Shown: in pieces, positions 1-8,013 of the stretch
Position numbering within the stretch: the first letter of the stretch is position 1
Layout: every line of letters starts with the position of its first letter
From: Bacteroidota bacterium
Lineage (GTDB): Bacteria > Bacteroidota > Bacteroidia > NS11-12g > UBA955
DNA length: 32,118 nt
NCBI GenBank assembly: GCA_027488495.1
Contig: JAIYBO010000020.1
Location: 1-32,118 of the forward strand
Reading direction: 5' to 3'
Notes under the pieces: model-generated
Databases searched by the model: none
The model's input: only the letters and a program-made list of their open reading frames with translations
What the model was told of the DNA's origin: nothing
Position numbers and translations under genes: made by a program

Positions 1-449
1 ATTTGAACTGGCCCAAACATCAGGTTGTCGGTCACAGGTTTTTTGAAATCCACCGTCATAACAAATCGACCCACTTCAAACCAACCTTGATAATCGCCTG
101 TCCAATGGATCATTGGGAAACCAAACATGTCAACGTTCTCGCCAGAGGTGGCTTTGATCGCTGTTTTGGTCAGTTGAATAAAAGAATCCACTTTGATCAA
201 TGGCGTTTTCACCAACTGGGGCGATACGGTATACACCACACCATCAATCACTTCGGCCAAATCGTTCTTGGTAATCCAACCGTATAGTTTGGCATTTTTT
301 GGGTAGTATTTCGGGCTGAAACAGGCATCGATCGTGAGCGCTGATGCAGTGGTTTGGTTCGATTTCTGCGTGTTGGCATTTTGCGCCGATATCGTATTGT
401 AACCTGCAAAGGCGAAGGTTGAAAAAATGAAGAGAGAAAAGCGATTCAT
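1..449 (-). CDS. Partial CDS (N-terminus; continues beyond the left edge), secreted protein, possibly S9/dipeptidyl-peptidase IV-like
   Basis: Open minus-strand frame from ATG at 449 (MNRFSLFIFSTFAFAGYNTISAQNANTQKSNQTTASALTIDACFSPKYYPKNAKLYGWITKNDLAEVIDGVVYTVS...) with a signal peptide and no stop before the edge. Family guess comes only from the spacing of the LTI..CF.PKYYP...GWITKND motif. Confidence 0.6.
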   Translation of the reverse strand, partial: MNRFSLFIFSTFAFAGYNTISAQNANTQKSNQTTASALTIDACFSPKYYPKNAKLYGWITKNDLAEVIDGVVYTVSPQLVKTPLIKVDSFIQLTKTAIKATSGENVDMFGFPMIHWTGDYQGWFEVGRFVMTVDFKKPVTDNLMFGPVQ

Positions 450-498
450 ATGTAGGGTTTCAGAAGATTCTAATGCAAATTTGCTGAAAATTTATCAG

Positions 499-1314
499 AT
501 GACAGACATACAATCAATAATCGAAGCGGCTTGGATAGATAGAAGCTTGTTGCAAGATGCCAATACATTGAAAACCATTGAGTTTGTAATTGAAGAGTTG
601 GATAAGGGTAGAATGCGCGTTGCTGAACCTTTGGCCAATGGTGATTGGCAAGTCAATGATTGGATTAAAAAAGCCGTGATATTGTATTTCCCCACCCGTA
701 CTATGGAAACCTTTCATGCTGGTCCCATGGAATTTCATGATAAAATGCCATTGAAAAAGAACTATGCCGAATTGGGTATTCGAGTGGTTCCTCACGCGGT
801 GGCACGACATGGAGCGTATATCGCACCGGGTGTAATACTAATGCCTTCTTATGTGAACATTGGGGCATTTGTAGATGCAGGCACCATGGTTGATACTTGG
901 GCTACTGTGGGTTCATGCGCACAGATTGGTAAAAATGTGCATTTGAGCGGCGGGGTAGGCATTGGAGGGGTTTTGGAGCCCGTTCAAGCAGCACCTGTAA
1001 TCATTGAGGATGATTGTTTTGTGGGTAGCAGATGCATTGTGGTGGAAGGGTTTCGCGTAGGCAAAGAAGCGGTTTTGGGCGCGGGATTGACCTTGACCAT
1101 GAGCACCAAAGTCATTGACGTGCAAACAGGAGAGGAATTGCCCAAGGGCTATATCCCTGAAAGAAGTGTGGTGATTCCTGGTAACATCAAAAAGACGTTC
1201 CCCGGTGGTGAATTTTATGTCCCTGCGGCGCTGATTATCGGAAAGAGAAAAGCCAGCACAGATTTAAAAACTTCGCTCAACGACGCACTGCGTGAGCACA
1301 ACGTAGCCGTATAA
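499..1314 (+). CDS. dapD: 2,3,4,5-tetrahydropyridine-2,6-dicarboxylate N-succinyltransferase
   Basis: 271 aa from ATG 499 (MTDIQSIIEAAW...). Left-handed beta-helix hexapeptide region with AYIAPGVILMPSYVNIGAFVDAGTMVDTWATVGSCAQIGKNVHLSGGVGIGGVLEP is diagnostic of DapD. The track ORF is extended upstream of the likely start. Confidence 0.96.
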   Translation: MTDIQSIIEAAWIDRSLLQDANTLKTIEFVIEELDKGRMRVAEPLANGDWQVNDWIKKAVILYFPTRTMETFHAGPMEFHDKMPLKKNYAELGIRVVPHAVARHGAYIAPGVILMPSYVNIGAFVDAGTMVDTWATVGSCAQIGKNVHLSGGVGIGGVLEPVQAAPVIIEDDCFVGSRCIVVEGFRVGKEAVLGAGLTLTMSTKVIDVQTGEELPKGYIPERSVVIPGNIKKTFPGGEFYVPAALIIGKRKASTDLKTSLNDALREHNVAV

Positions 1315-1325
1315 GGGTTTCTTCG

Positions 1326-2465
1326 ATGAAAATTGGATTTGATGCGAAGCGATTTTTCTTCAACCATTCTGGTTTGGGGAATTATTCGCGTAGACTCATC
1401 GAATCCTTACTGAAATATCATCCCGAGCACGAATACGTGTTGTATGTGGATCGATTGGATGCATTAGACAAAGCACATCCCGAGGCGCTTCGAATTCTCA
1501 AGCGCTATGTAAATAATCGGAGTGATGGCTCTGACTCCTATACTATGGTGATGGTTGATGGGCCAAAATGGTGGAGAACTTGGGGTATGGGAAAGCGAGC
1601 GGCCATGGATGGGGTGGATGTGTTTCATGGTTTATCGAATGAATTGCCATGGGATTTGCCTGCGTCGGTCGCTGGGGTTTGTACCATCCACGACGTGATA
1701 TTCAAAGAATTTCCGGCGTATTATCCTTGGTTGGATCGTTTGATTTACGACTTTAAAACGAAGAAGGCTGTTCAAGTGGCTGCCAAATTCGTGATGACGA
1801 GTGAAGCTACTCAAAGGCAGGTTGAAAAGTATTATCCGCAAGCAAAAGGACGGTCGTCGGTCATTTATCAGGCCGTGGATCCCGAATTTTACGTGAGTGA
1901 ATCGAGTAACGGTTGGCAAGTGTCTTCATCGCCTTATTTTGTTTATCAGAGCAGTTTTACAGATCGAAAAAACCATGCAGCATTGGTTGAGGCTTTTGCG
2001 CTGATACATCGACAAACCCGTTGGAATTTGACTTTGATTGGATTGAATGGTCCAACGTTATCGGCAGTAAAAAATCAAATTGAGCAGTTGGGACTGAGCG
2101 ATAGAATAATCTGCTTGGTGGATCAATCGCGGGAAGAGATGATTGCCTGTGTTACTGGCGCCGCAGGATTTGTATATCCCAGTTTGAACGAAGGGTTTGG
2201 TATTCCTTTGGCTGAATCTTTGGCGGCGAATTTGCCGATGGCTGTTTCCAATATCCCCGTTTTTAGGGAGTTGGTTGAAGATTTGCCAGTGTATTTTCAT
2301 CCCAACAATGCGCAGGAAATGGCGGCAGCTATGTTGCAGATTACGCTTGACGACGAGCAGGTGAGGCAACGATTATTAAGGCCATCGTTAAAGAATAAGA
2401 TCTCGGATGAGAAAACTGCGCAACAATGCGTTGATCTGTATCAACAAGTTTGCGTGAGGGTTTAG
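1326..2465 (+). CDS. Glycosyltransferase family 1/4
   Basis: 379 aa. N-terminal MKIGFDAKRFFFNHSGLGNYSRRL and C-terminal VYPSLNEGFGIPLAESLAANLPMAVSNIPVFREL (E-x7-E region) typical of GT4 enzymes. Confidence 0.93.
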   Translation: MKIGFDAKRFFFNHSGLGNYSRRLIESLLKYHPEHEYVLYVDRLDALDKAHPEALRILKRYVNNRSDGSDSYTMVMVDGPKWWRTWGMGKRAAMDGVDVFHGLSNELPWDLPASVAGVCTIHDVIFKEFPAYYPWLDRLIYDFKTKKAVQVAAKFVMTSEATQRQVEKYYPQAKGRSSVIYQAVDPEFYVSESSNGWQVSSSPYFVYQSSFTDRKNHAALVEAFALIHRQTRWNLTLIGLNGPTLSAVKNQIEQLGLSDRIICLVDQSREEMIACVTGAAGFVYPSLNEGFGIPLAESLAANLPMAVSNIPVFRELVEDLPVYFHPNNAQEMAAAMLQITLDDEQVRQRLLRPSLKNKISDEKTAQQCVDLYQQVCVRV

Positions 2466-3553
2466 AATCCCAGTCCGAGGCTTGTGATGGCACTCATGAT
2501 ATTTCTATTTGTTCCGGAGAAAAACAAATCAATTTGCCACAATTTACATTCTGTTCTCCAATACAATTGATTGAATAACTTGCGGTTGACCCCAATGGCC
2601 GCTCCGAAAACTCTGCCCTCAACAAAGTTGAAGCGATCTTGGAAATATTCAACCCTTGCACTTAGGTTTGTGTTCGAAGCGATTTCATAACTTGTTGCAA
2701 AGTTGGCAGTGCACCAAAATTTTTGTCGCTGAAAGAGAGGCGTTGAAGGGATTGCGAAAGGAGCCTTTTTTTCGTCGTTTCCCGCGTAAATACAGCTCGT
2801 AAATTTCCATTTTCCATGTGTGCTAATCCAATAAATATCGCTGAAAAGGCGAGTGTCCGTTAACCTTTCTTGGTAATAAACATTCCAGTTAATGAGGTTT
2901 TTTTTGTTGATGTTGAATTCAATCTGACTGGCATAAGCCGGCGGTATTGTGGCGTCTTTATTAATATTTTGCCATCCATTGAGTAGGTATAGGCTGCCTT
3001 TGATACGTTTAGTAATTGGAGAGGTGATTTTTGCTCCAGTAAGATAGTAGGGGCTGAATTCTGCAGCAAGAGAACGAGTATACATGATGTGGTCTCTGCT
3101 AACAGGGTTTTCATTGGTGAAAGGCGATCCAATCAAGCCCGCCTCTATCCAAACATCCTTTTTCTTCCATAGCTTTACTCCCAAACTTCCTTCCATGAGA
3201 TTGTTGAGACTGCTAAATCCATCATAGTTCTTATCCATATAACTACCAAACGCAGGCACCAAACGGATTTTTAGTCGATCCGTAACATATCGAAAATCAA
3301 CATAAGCCAAATTGATGTCCAACATGTTATAATTTGTGTTTGAAACCAATTTAGGAATGAAAAGGGCATAATTATGTTGATGTACATTAAACATGTTGGA
3401 TTTTGCGTAATACGCATCCATCCAACCGGAAATACTCAATTTTCCCACTTTTTCGCCCCCTACAGAGTCGATAAAGGCCGTATTGGTGATCTGGGCATTT
3501 AGATTGCCGTTGATTACACCAAGTATTGTTAAAAAGAGCAATTTTCCTTTCAT
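2462..3553 (-). CDS. Outer-membrane beta-barrel porin-like protein
   Basis: 363 aa, signal peptide, alternating aromatic/polar beta strands, C-terminal ...SLGLGF ending in F. Resembles Bacteroidota OmpL/porin-2-like proteins. Confidence 0.75.
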   Translation of the reverse strand: MKGKLLFLTILGVINGNLNAQITNTAFIDSVGGEKVGKLSISGWMDAYYAKSNMFNVHQHNYALFIPKLVSNTNYNMLDINLAYVDFRYVTDRLKIRLVPAFGSYMDKNYDGFSSLNNLMEGSLGVKLWKKKDVWIEAGLIGSPFTNENPVSRDHIMYTRSLAAEFSPYYLTGAKITSPITKRIKGSLYLLNGWQNINKDATIPPAYASQIEFNINKKNLINWNVYYQERLTDTRLFSDIYWISTHGKWKFTSCIYAGNDEKKAPFAIPSTPLFQRQKFWCTANFATSYEIASNTNLSARVEYFQDRFNFVEGRVFGAAIGVNRKLFNQLYWRTECKLWQIDLFFSGTNRNIMSAITSLGLGF

Positions 3554-3601
3554 AAAGTCAATACAAAATTATTAATTAATCTGAAGCATAGGATTGATTA
3601 T

Positions 3602-5989
3602 ATGAAATTTCATAAATTGCATATAATGTTTGGATTACGAATCAAATTGATGACGTTATGTTTGCTTTTTGTAGCAAACGGAGTTGCTGGGCAATATGAT
3701 TCTGTTCGATACGACATGACAACCCAAAATGTGCATTGGAATTCATTGTCCGATTACAGCGCTAAAGGGTTTAATCCCGATACACTGAGTAAACCATTGT
3801 ATTGCCAGTCTGAAACTACCCCCACCTTCATTGTTAATTATTCCAAATCAAATGATTACAATTCAAATGTGGCGAAATCCACTAACGTATTAGATGCTGG
3901 TCCACATTATGGTGTGGCAGGGGTTTACACTAAAAAGCACTACGATCTTACAACCCATACTGTGAGGGTAAAAGGGGCGTTTGTTTGTAGGACAACCACC
4001 ACAGGCGAATTAAACGAGTATTGGATTGGGGGCATTCCAGTGGCTAATACCAATTATCATTCAGCGATTTATGGAGGTGGGAATGCACCAGTTGGATACA
4101 TTGTAGGAGCCTGGGTTGATTGGTGGTGCGCACGAACGAGAGGGAGTACCTCCCAGCCCGATAAGTTTTTTGAAACCCGAGTCAATGCCAATATGCCGCT
4201 AGGGATGTTTTTTGAGGCAATGGCTGAATTTCGAATTATTCACGATTCGGTGGTCATGACGAAGTATACCCTAACGCCGCCGGTTGATGATAGATACAAG
4301 CAACAATCTTGGGTGTATCCATTATATCGGAGTATTCCGTTTGAACCCTTCAAAGATGCTTCTTGGTTTAAAGATTTTCGTCCTGCATTTATGCCCGATG
4401 ATGGTTTGGATTGGGTAGAAGTGGTGGCTGAACCCTTGTCATGTAGCATGGAATTAAAGAAAAAGAGTATTTCAGTTTGCGAAGGCGAAAGCAAACCGTT
4501 GGACTTGTCTGCGCTGATTTGGCTAAAGAATCAGTCCATTGATAACAAGACGGGGCTGTTTTACTTGAGAAAATGCTCAAATCCAAAAGGAAGCAGTTCA
4601 TTGCACAAGTCACTGACAAATGCGCTGTTGCCCTCAAATCTGCCTTTCGGTGATTATACGGTAAGTTATATTTCACCTTGTGGTGATTCCATTCAGTTTA
4701 CTGTAAAGGTTTATGCTAAACCAGAGGTTGTTTTAACCGACACCGCTATGTGCAGGGGTATACAATTTAAGCCCTATGGAAAAATCAACTCCACAGGTGG
4801 AATTGGTCGATATTTTTGGCGCTGCGGAAGTAATCAAGGATCTACAGCTCAACCCATTTGGAATATGACTGATACAGGCAAACTTTTGTTTACTTTAAAT
4901 GTAGAAGATCTCAATGGTTGCCAAGGTGCTGATACAGCATACATCTTTGTTTCAAGTTTGGGCAAGATTGGAATTGGTTTTAATGATTCGGATCAATGTT
5001 TCGCGGGACATAAGTTTAATCTTTCAGCAAATTGCTTGAGTAATTCTCAAAATAAATTTAGATGGAAGGTGCCTCAGAATCCAGTAACCACAACGCAATC
5101 GATAAATGGGGTCAAATTCGGCTCCCCGGGTACATATCGAGTAGAATTATTCATTTCGAATCCTTGGGGGTGTTCAGATTCTGCGGCTTTGGATTTAGAG
5201 GTGTATGAATCACCCGGGGTGGTTGTATACGATACCCAAGTTTGTGAAAATCAGTATTTTTCTGTCAGAAATTTTGATAAACCTTCTACAGCAAACGGAT
5301 TGAAACACCGATGGTTATTCAATAACACAGATTCGATTAAATGGAATTCCCCAATATATTCGGTGCTGCAAAACGGGAAATACACATTGCAACTAATCCT
5401 TGAAAATTATTACGGTTGTTCGGACACTGACGATGCCTTGGTTACAATTTACCCCAATCCGAAATTGAAATTTGATTTCTGGTATTTAGATGAAATGGCC
5501 GGCGCAACTCGCTGGACATACACTTACACTGGAACATTGGGGTATAAAATTGATTGGTTCCAAAATGGTCAAATAATTGCCTCTGGTAGTGGACCGAGCA
5601 TCGTGACAATTAATGATTTGGGTCAACAACGTTTCAAACTTCGGGTTATTTCGGACAATGGATGCCAAGACTCCCTTGAATTTTCCAAAATGATTTCTGC
5701 AAGCAACAACCTGTATTATCCAAACGCATTTACTCCAGACGGACAAGGCGGAAACAATGTTTTTGGACCGTATAACGCTGAGTTGCTTGAAAATTATCGC
5801 TTAATTGTATTTAATCGATGGGGTGAAAAGCTATACGAATCGGGGCCCAATGAATATTACTGGGATGGTCGTGATTCGAAAGGTGAACCGGCCATGGAAG
5901 GACAGTATATTTACATGGTTAGTGGTATTAAAAACACCGGTCAGAGTTTGAGTCGATCAGGTACAGTTTACCTGTATCGCAACCATTAA
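3602..5989 (+). CDS. Secreted PKD-like protein with gliding-motility-associated C-terminal domain (CHU_C, T9SS type B sorting)
   Basis: 795 aa. N-terminal signal sequence. C-terminus LYYPNAFTPDGQGGNNVFGPY...YRLIVFNRWGEKLYESG...YYWDGRDSKGEPAMEGQYIYMVSG is the classic CHU_C motif. Several repeated cystine-containing PKD/Ig-like segments precede it. Confidence 0.93.
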   Translation: MKFHKLHIMFGLRIKLMTLCLLFVANGVAGQYDSVRYDMTTQNVHWNSLSDYSAKGFNPDTLSKPLYCQSETTPTFIVNYSKSNDYNSNVAKSTNVLDAGPHYGVAGVYTKKHYDLTTHTVRVKGAFVCRTTTTGELNEYWIGGIPVANTNYHSAIYGGGNAPVGYIVGAWVDWWCARTRGSTSQPDKFFETRVNANMPLGMFFEAMAEFRIIHDSVVMTKYTLTPPVDDRYKQQSWVYPLYRSIPFEPFKDASWFKDFRPAFMPDDGLDWVEVVAEPLSCSMELKKKSISVCEGESKPLDLSALIWLKNQSIDNKTGLFYLRKCSNPKGSSSLHKSLTNALLPSNLPFGDYTVSYISPCGDSIQFTVKVYAKPEVVLTDTAMCRGIQFKPYGKINSTGGIGRYFWRCGSNQGSTAQPIWNMTDTGKLLFTLNVEDLNGCQGADTAYIFVSSLGKIGIGFNDSDQCFAGHKFNLSANCLSNSQNKFRWKVPQNPVTTTQSINGVKFGSPGTYRVELFISNPWGCSDSAALDLEVYESPGVVVYDTQVCENQYFSVRNFDKPSTANGLKHRWLFNNTDSIKWNSPIYSVLQNGKYTLQLILENYYGCSDTDDALVTIYPNPKLKFDFWYLDEMAGATRWTYTYTGTLGYKIDWFQNGQIIASGSGPSIVTINDLGQQRFKLRVISDNGCQDSLEFSKMISASNNLYYPNAFTPDGQGGNNVFGPYNAELLENYRLIVFNRWGEKLYESGPNEYYWDGRDSKGEPAMEGQYIYMVSGIKNTGQSLSRSGTVYLYRNH

Positions 5990-6546
5990 AAATTCCCTTT
6001 GAAAATTTTAACGGCAATGGCCAATAAAATCAATCCGAAGAACTTTCGCATCGCAGAAAGGCCGGCTTTGCCAATTTTACGCTCAAAAAAATCCGTTGCA
6101 CGAACGATGATGTAAATAAATATTAAGTTGGGTAAAATCCCCAATAAAATAGTGCCTTCATCGTATAAAGCCTTTAATGAAAGTATTGTGGTAAGCGTTC
6201 CAGAGCCAGCGATAAGTGGAAAAGCAATTGGTACAATGCTGCCCGATGGAACTTCGGGATCGGTTCGGAAAATATCTATCCCCAAAACCATCTCTAAACC
6301 CAAGATGAACATCACTATGCTACCAGCAATGGCAAATGAACTTTTGTCGACCCCCAGATATTTCAGAAAGTACTCACCAGCAAACAAAAAGCCAATCATT
6401 AATACTCCGGAAGCGATGGTTACTTTGGATGCTTGTATATCGGGCAGTTTCTTTTTAAGCGAAATCAATACGGGAATAGAACCCAACATATCGATGACTG
6501 CAAACAAGGTGAAAGCGACCGTAATTGACTCTTGTAAATTGAACAT
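5986..6546 (-). CDS. MarC family integral membrane protein
   Basis: 186 aa, six predicted hydrophobic segments, FTLFAVIDMLGSIPVLISL and FPLIAGSGTLTTILSL are MarC signatures. Confidence 0.93.
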   Translation of the reverse strand: MFNLQESITVAFTLFAVIDMLGSIPVLISLKKKLPDIQASKVTIASGVLMIGFLFAGEYFLKYLGVDKSSFAIAGSIVMFILGLEMVLGIDIFRTDPEVPSGSIVPIAFPLIAGSGTLTTILSLKALYDEGTILLGILPNLIFIYIIVRATDFFERKIGKAGLSAMRKFFGLILLAIAVKIFKGNF

Positions 6547-6552
6547 TGTGAA

Positions 6553-7377
6553 TTATTTAAATGGAGAATTGGGTTCTTTTTTGATCACATTGTAGGTGAG
6601 TCGGTCTGCCAATTTTGGGAACCACTTATTGATCCAAACGGCCATTTTCCCCTGTAGTGTGAGTATGAGATAATTGCGTTTGCCCAATATGGCATTCCAA
6701 GTGGCCTCGGCTACCGCCTCGGCCGACATTAACTTATTCTCTTTCAATGGCGATTCGTTTTGTTGTAAACCCTGGCCATCCAACGCAGTTTTACGGATGT
6801 TGCTTTCGGTGTATCCCGGACAAGCAATCAAAACGTGCAAGCCAGTTTCCAAATTTTCGCATCGCAAACTCTCCAAAAAGCCCTGCATCGCAAATTTGCT
6901 GGCACTGTATCCAGTTCTCGCTGGCAATCCTTTGAATCCAGCAATTGAGGAAATGCCAACCACCGACCCTTTATTGGCCAACAAGGAGGGTAGTGCGTAT
7001 TTGGTGCAATAGACCGTTCCCCAAAAATTGGTGTTCATCAATCGCTGCAAAACCGTTAGTTCAGTATCTACGAAGATCCCGCGCATGGAAATCCCCGCGT
7101 TGTTTATCAAAACATCGATTCTGCCCCATTGGGCCAAAGATTCATCAATAAATCGCTTACAATCTGCTTCAACACATACATCGCCCACGGTGGTAATGAT
7201 CTGTGCAGTTTTGGTTTTCGATGGATCAACAAACAACGCTGAACATGCCTGCACGGTTTCATTGAGTCCTTCTAAGGAGCGCGCCATCAATCCCACGGCG
7301 TATCCCAAGCGAGTGGCTTCGATGGCCAATGCACGACCTATGCCCGATGAAGCGCCGGTTATGAGTGCAACGCGCAT
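6553..7377 (-). CDS. Short-chain dehydrogenase/reductase (SDR) family oxidoreductase
   Basis: From MRVALITGASSGIGRALA (TGxxxGIG), NNAG, S...YSASKFA catalytic residues. The ORF track start at 7416 is probably too far upstream. Confidence 0.95.
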   Translation of the reverse strand: MRVALITGASSGIGRALAIEATRLGYAVGLMARSLEGLNETVQACSALFVDPSKTKTAQIITTVGDVCVEADCKRFIDESLAQWGRIDVLINNAGISMRGIFVDTELTVLQRLMNTNFWGTVYCTKYALPSLLANKGSVVGISSIAGFKGLPARTGYSASKFAMQGFLESLRCENLETGLHVLIACPGYTESNIRKTALDGQGLQQNESPLKENKLMSAEAVAEATWNAILGKRNYLILTLQGKMAVWINKWFPKLADRLTYNVIKKEPNSPFK

Positions 7378-7381
7378 GGCA

Positions 7382-7906
7382 TTATTTCCATTTGATGGAA
7401 CAACCCACAGGAGCAACTTCTGGGTAATCGATTTCTAGGCCATCCAACGCAAATTCGATGGCATCCTCCAAATACACCCGCATCACAGCCGCTTCATTGT
7501 CCCAAGCATCATCGATTGCGCCTTTGTAAACCAATTCTCTTCGAGCATTGAACAAAAATACCTCTGGGGTTTTCTCCGCGCCGAGTTGTTTTAATATAAC
7601 TTGTGACTCATCGTGCAGGTACTGAAAAGGCACTTCCAATTGCTTCACCAAGCGCTGCATGTCTTCAAATGAATCCATGGGTTGGGTTGCGATGTTGTTT
7701 CCATTTATCGCCAACACACCCAAATTGTCTTCCTCGTATTGCTTGGCCAAATGGATCAATCTGGGCCAATATGCTTGGGCGTATGGACAGTGGTTGCAGG
7801 TGACAACGATCAATAGGGCGCTTTTGTCTGCCATGTGATAAGTGCTTACCATCTCACCCGTGGTGCTTTTCAGTTCAAAATGTTGCAAATTTTCGCCGAT
7901 GTTCAT
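7382..7906 (-). CDS. Thioredoxin-family (AhpC/TSA-like) protein
   Basis: 174 aa, thioredoxin-fold motif LLIVVTCNHCPYAQAYWPRL (CxxC) and KTPEVFLFNARRELVYKGAIDD. Confidence 0.9.
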   Translation of the reverse strand: MNIGENLQHFELKSTTGEMVSTYHMADKSALLIVVTCNHCPYAQAYWPRLIHLAKQYEEDNLGVLAINGNNIATQPMDSFEDMQRLVKQLEVPFQYLHDESQVILKQLGAEKTPEVFLFNARRELVYKGAIDDAWDNEAAVMRVYLEDAIEFALDGLEIDYPEVAPVGCSIKWK

Positions 7907-7973
7907 GATTTAGAATTTACCCGCAATTTATGCAATTGCTTGCGAATTTGTGGGTTTTTTGTTGGCGAGGATA

Positions 7974-8005
7974 TTTGGGAAGATGCTTGCTTTGGGGTTA
8001 CTTTG
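7974..8005 (+). promoter_or_regulatory. Candidate Bacteroidota-type promoter for dnaX
   Basis: TTTG (7974-7977), 20-bp spacer, TTACTTTG (7998-8005), 8 bp before the dnaX ATG; one mismatch to TAnnTTTG. Confidence 0.5.
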
Positions 8006-8013
8006 CATAAACA

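Noticed and set aside
3-287. 94-aa plus-strand ORF
   Set aside because: Antisense to the open minus-strand frame with a clear signal peptide; His-rich reverse-frame composition.
427-498. N-terminal extension of the dapD ORF
   Set aside because: Sequence MKREKRFICRVSEDSNANLLKIYQ does not resemble DapD and overlaps the divergent gene start. ATG 499 is more likely.
6128-6595. 155-aa plus-strand ORF
   Set aside because: Antisense to the well-supported MarC gene; low-quality composition.
7028-7438. 136-aa plus-strand ORF
   Set aside because: Antisense to the SDR gene, whose catalytic motifs are clear.
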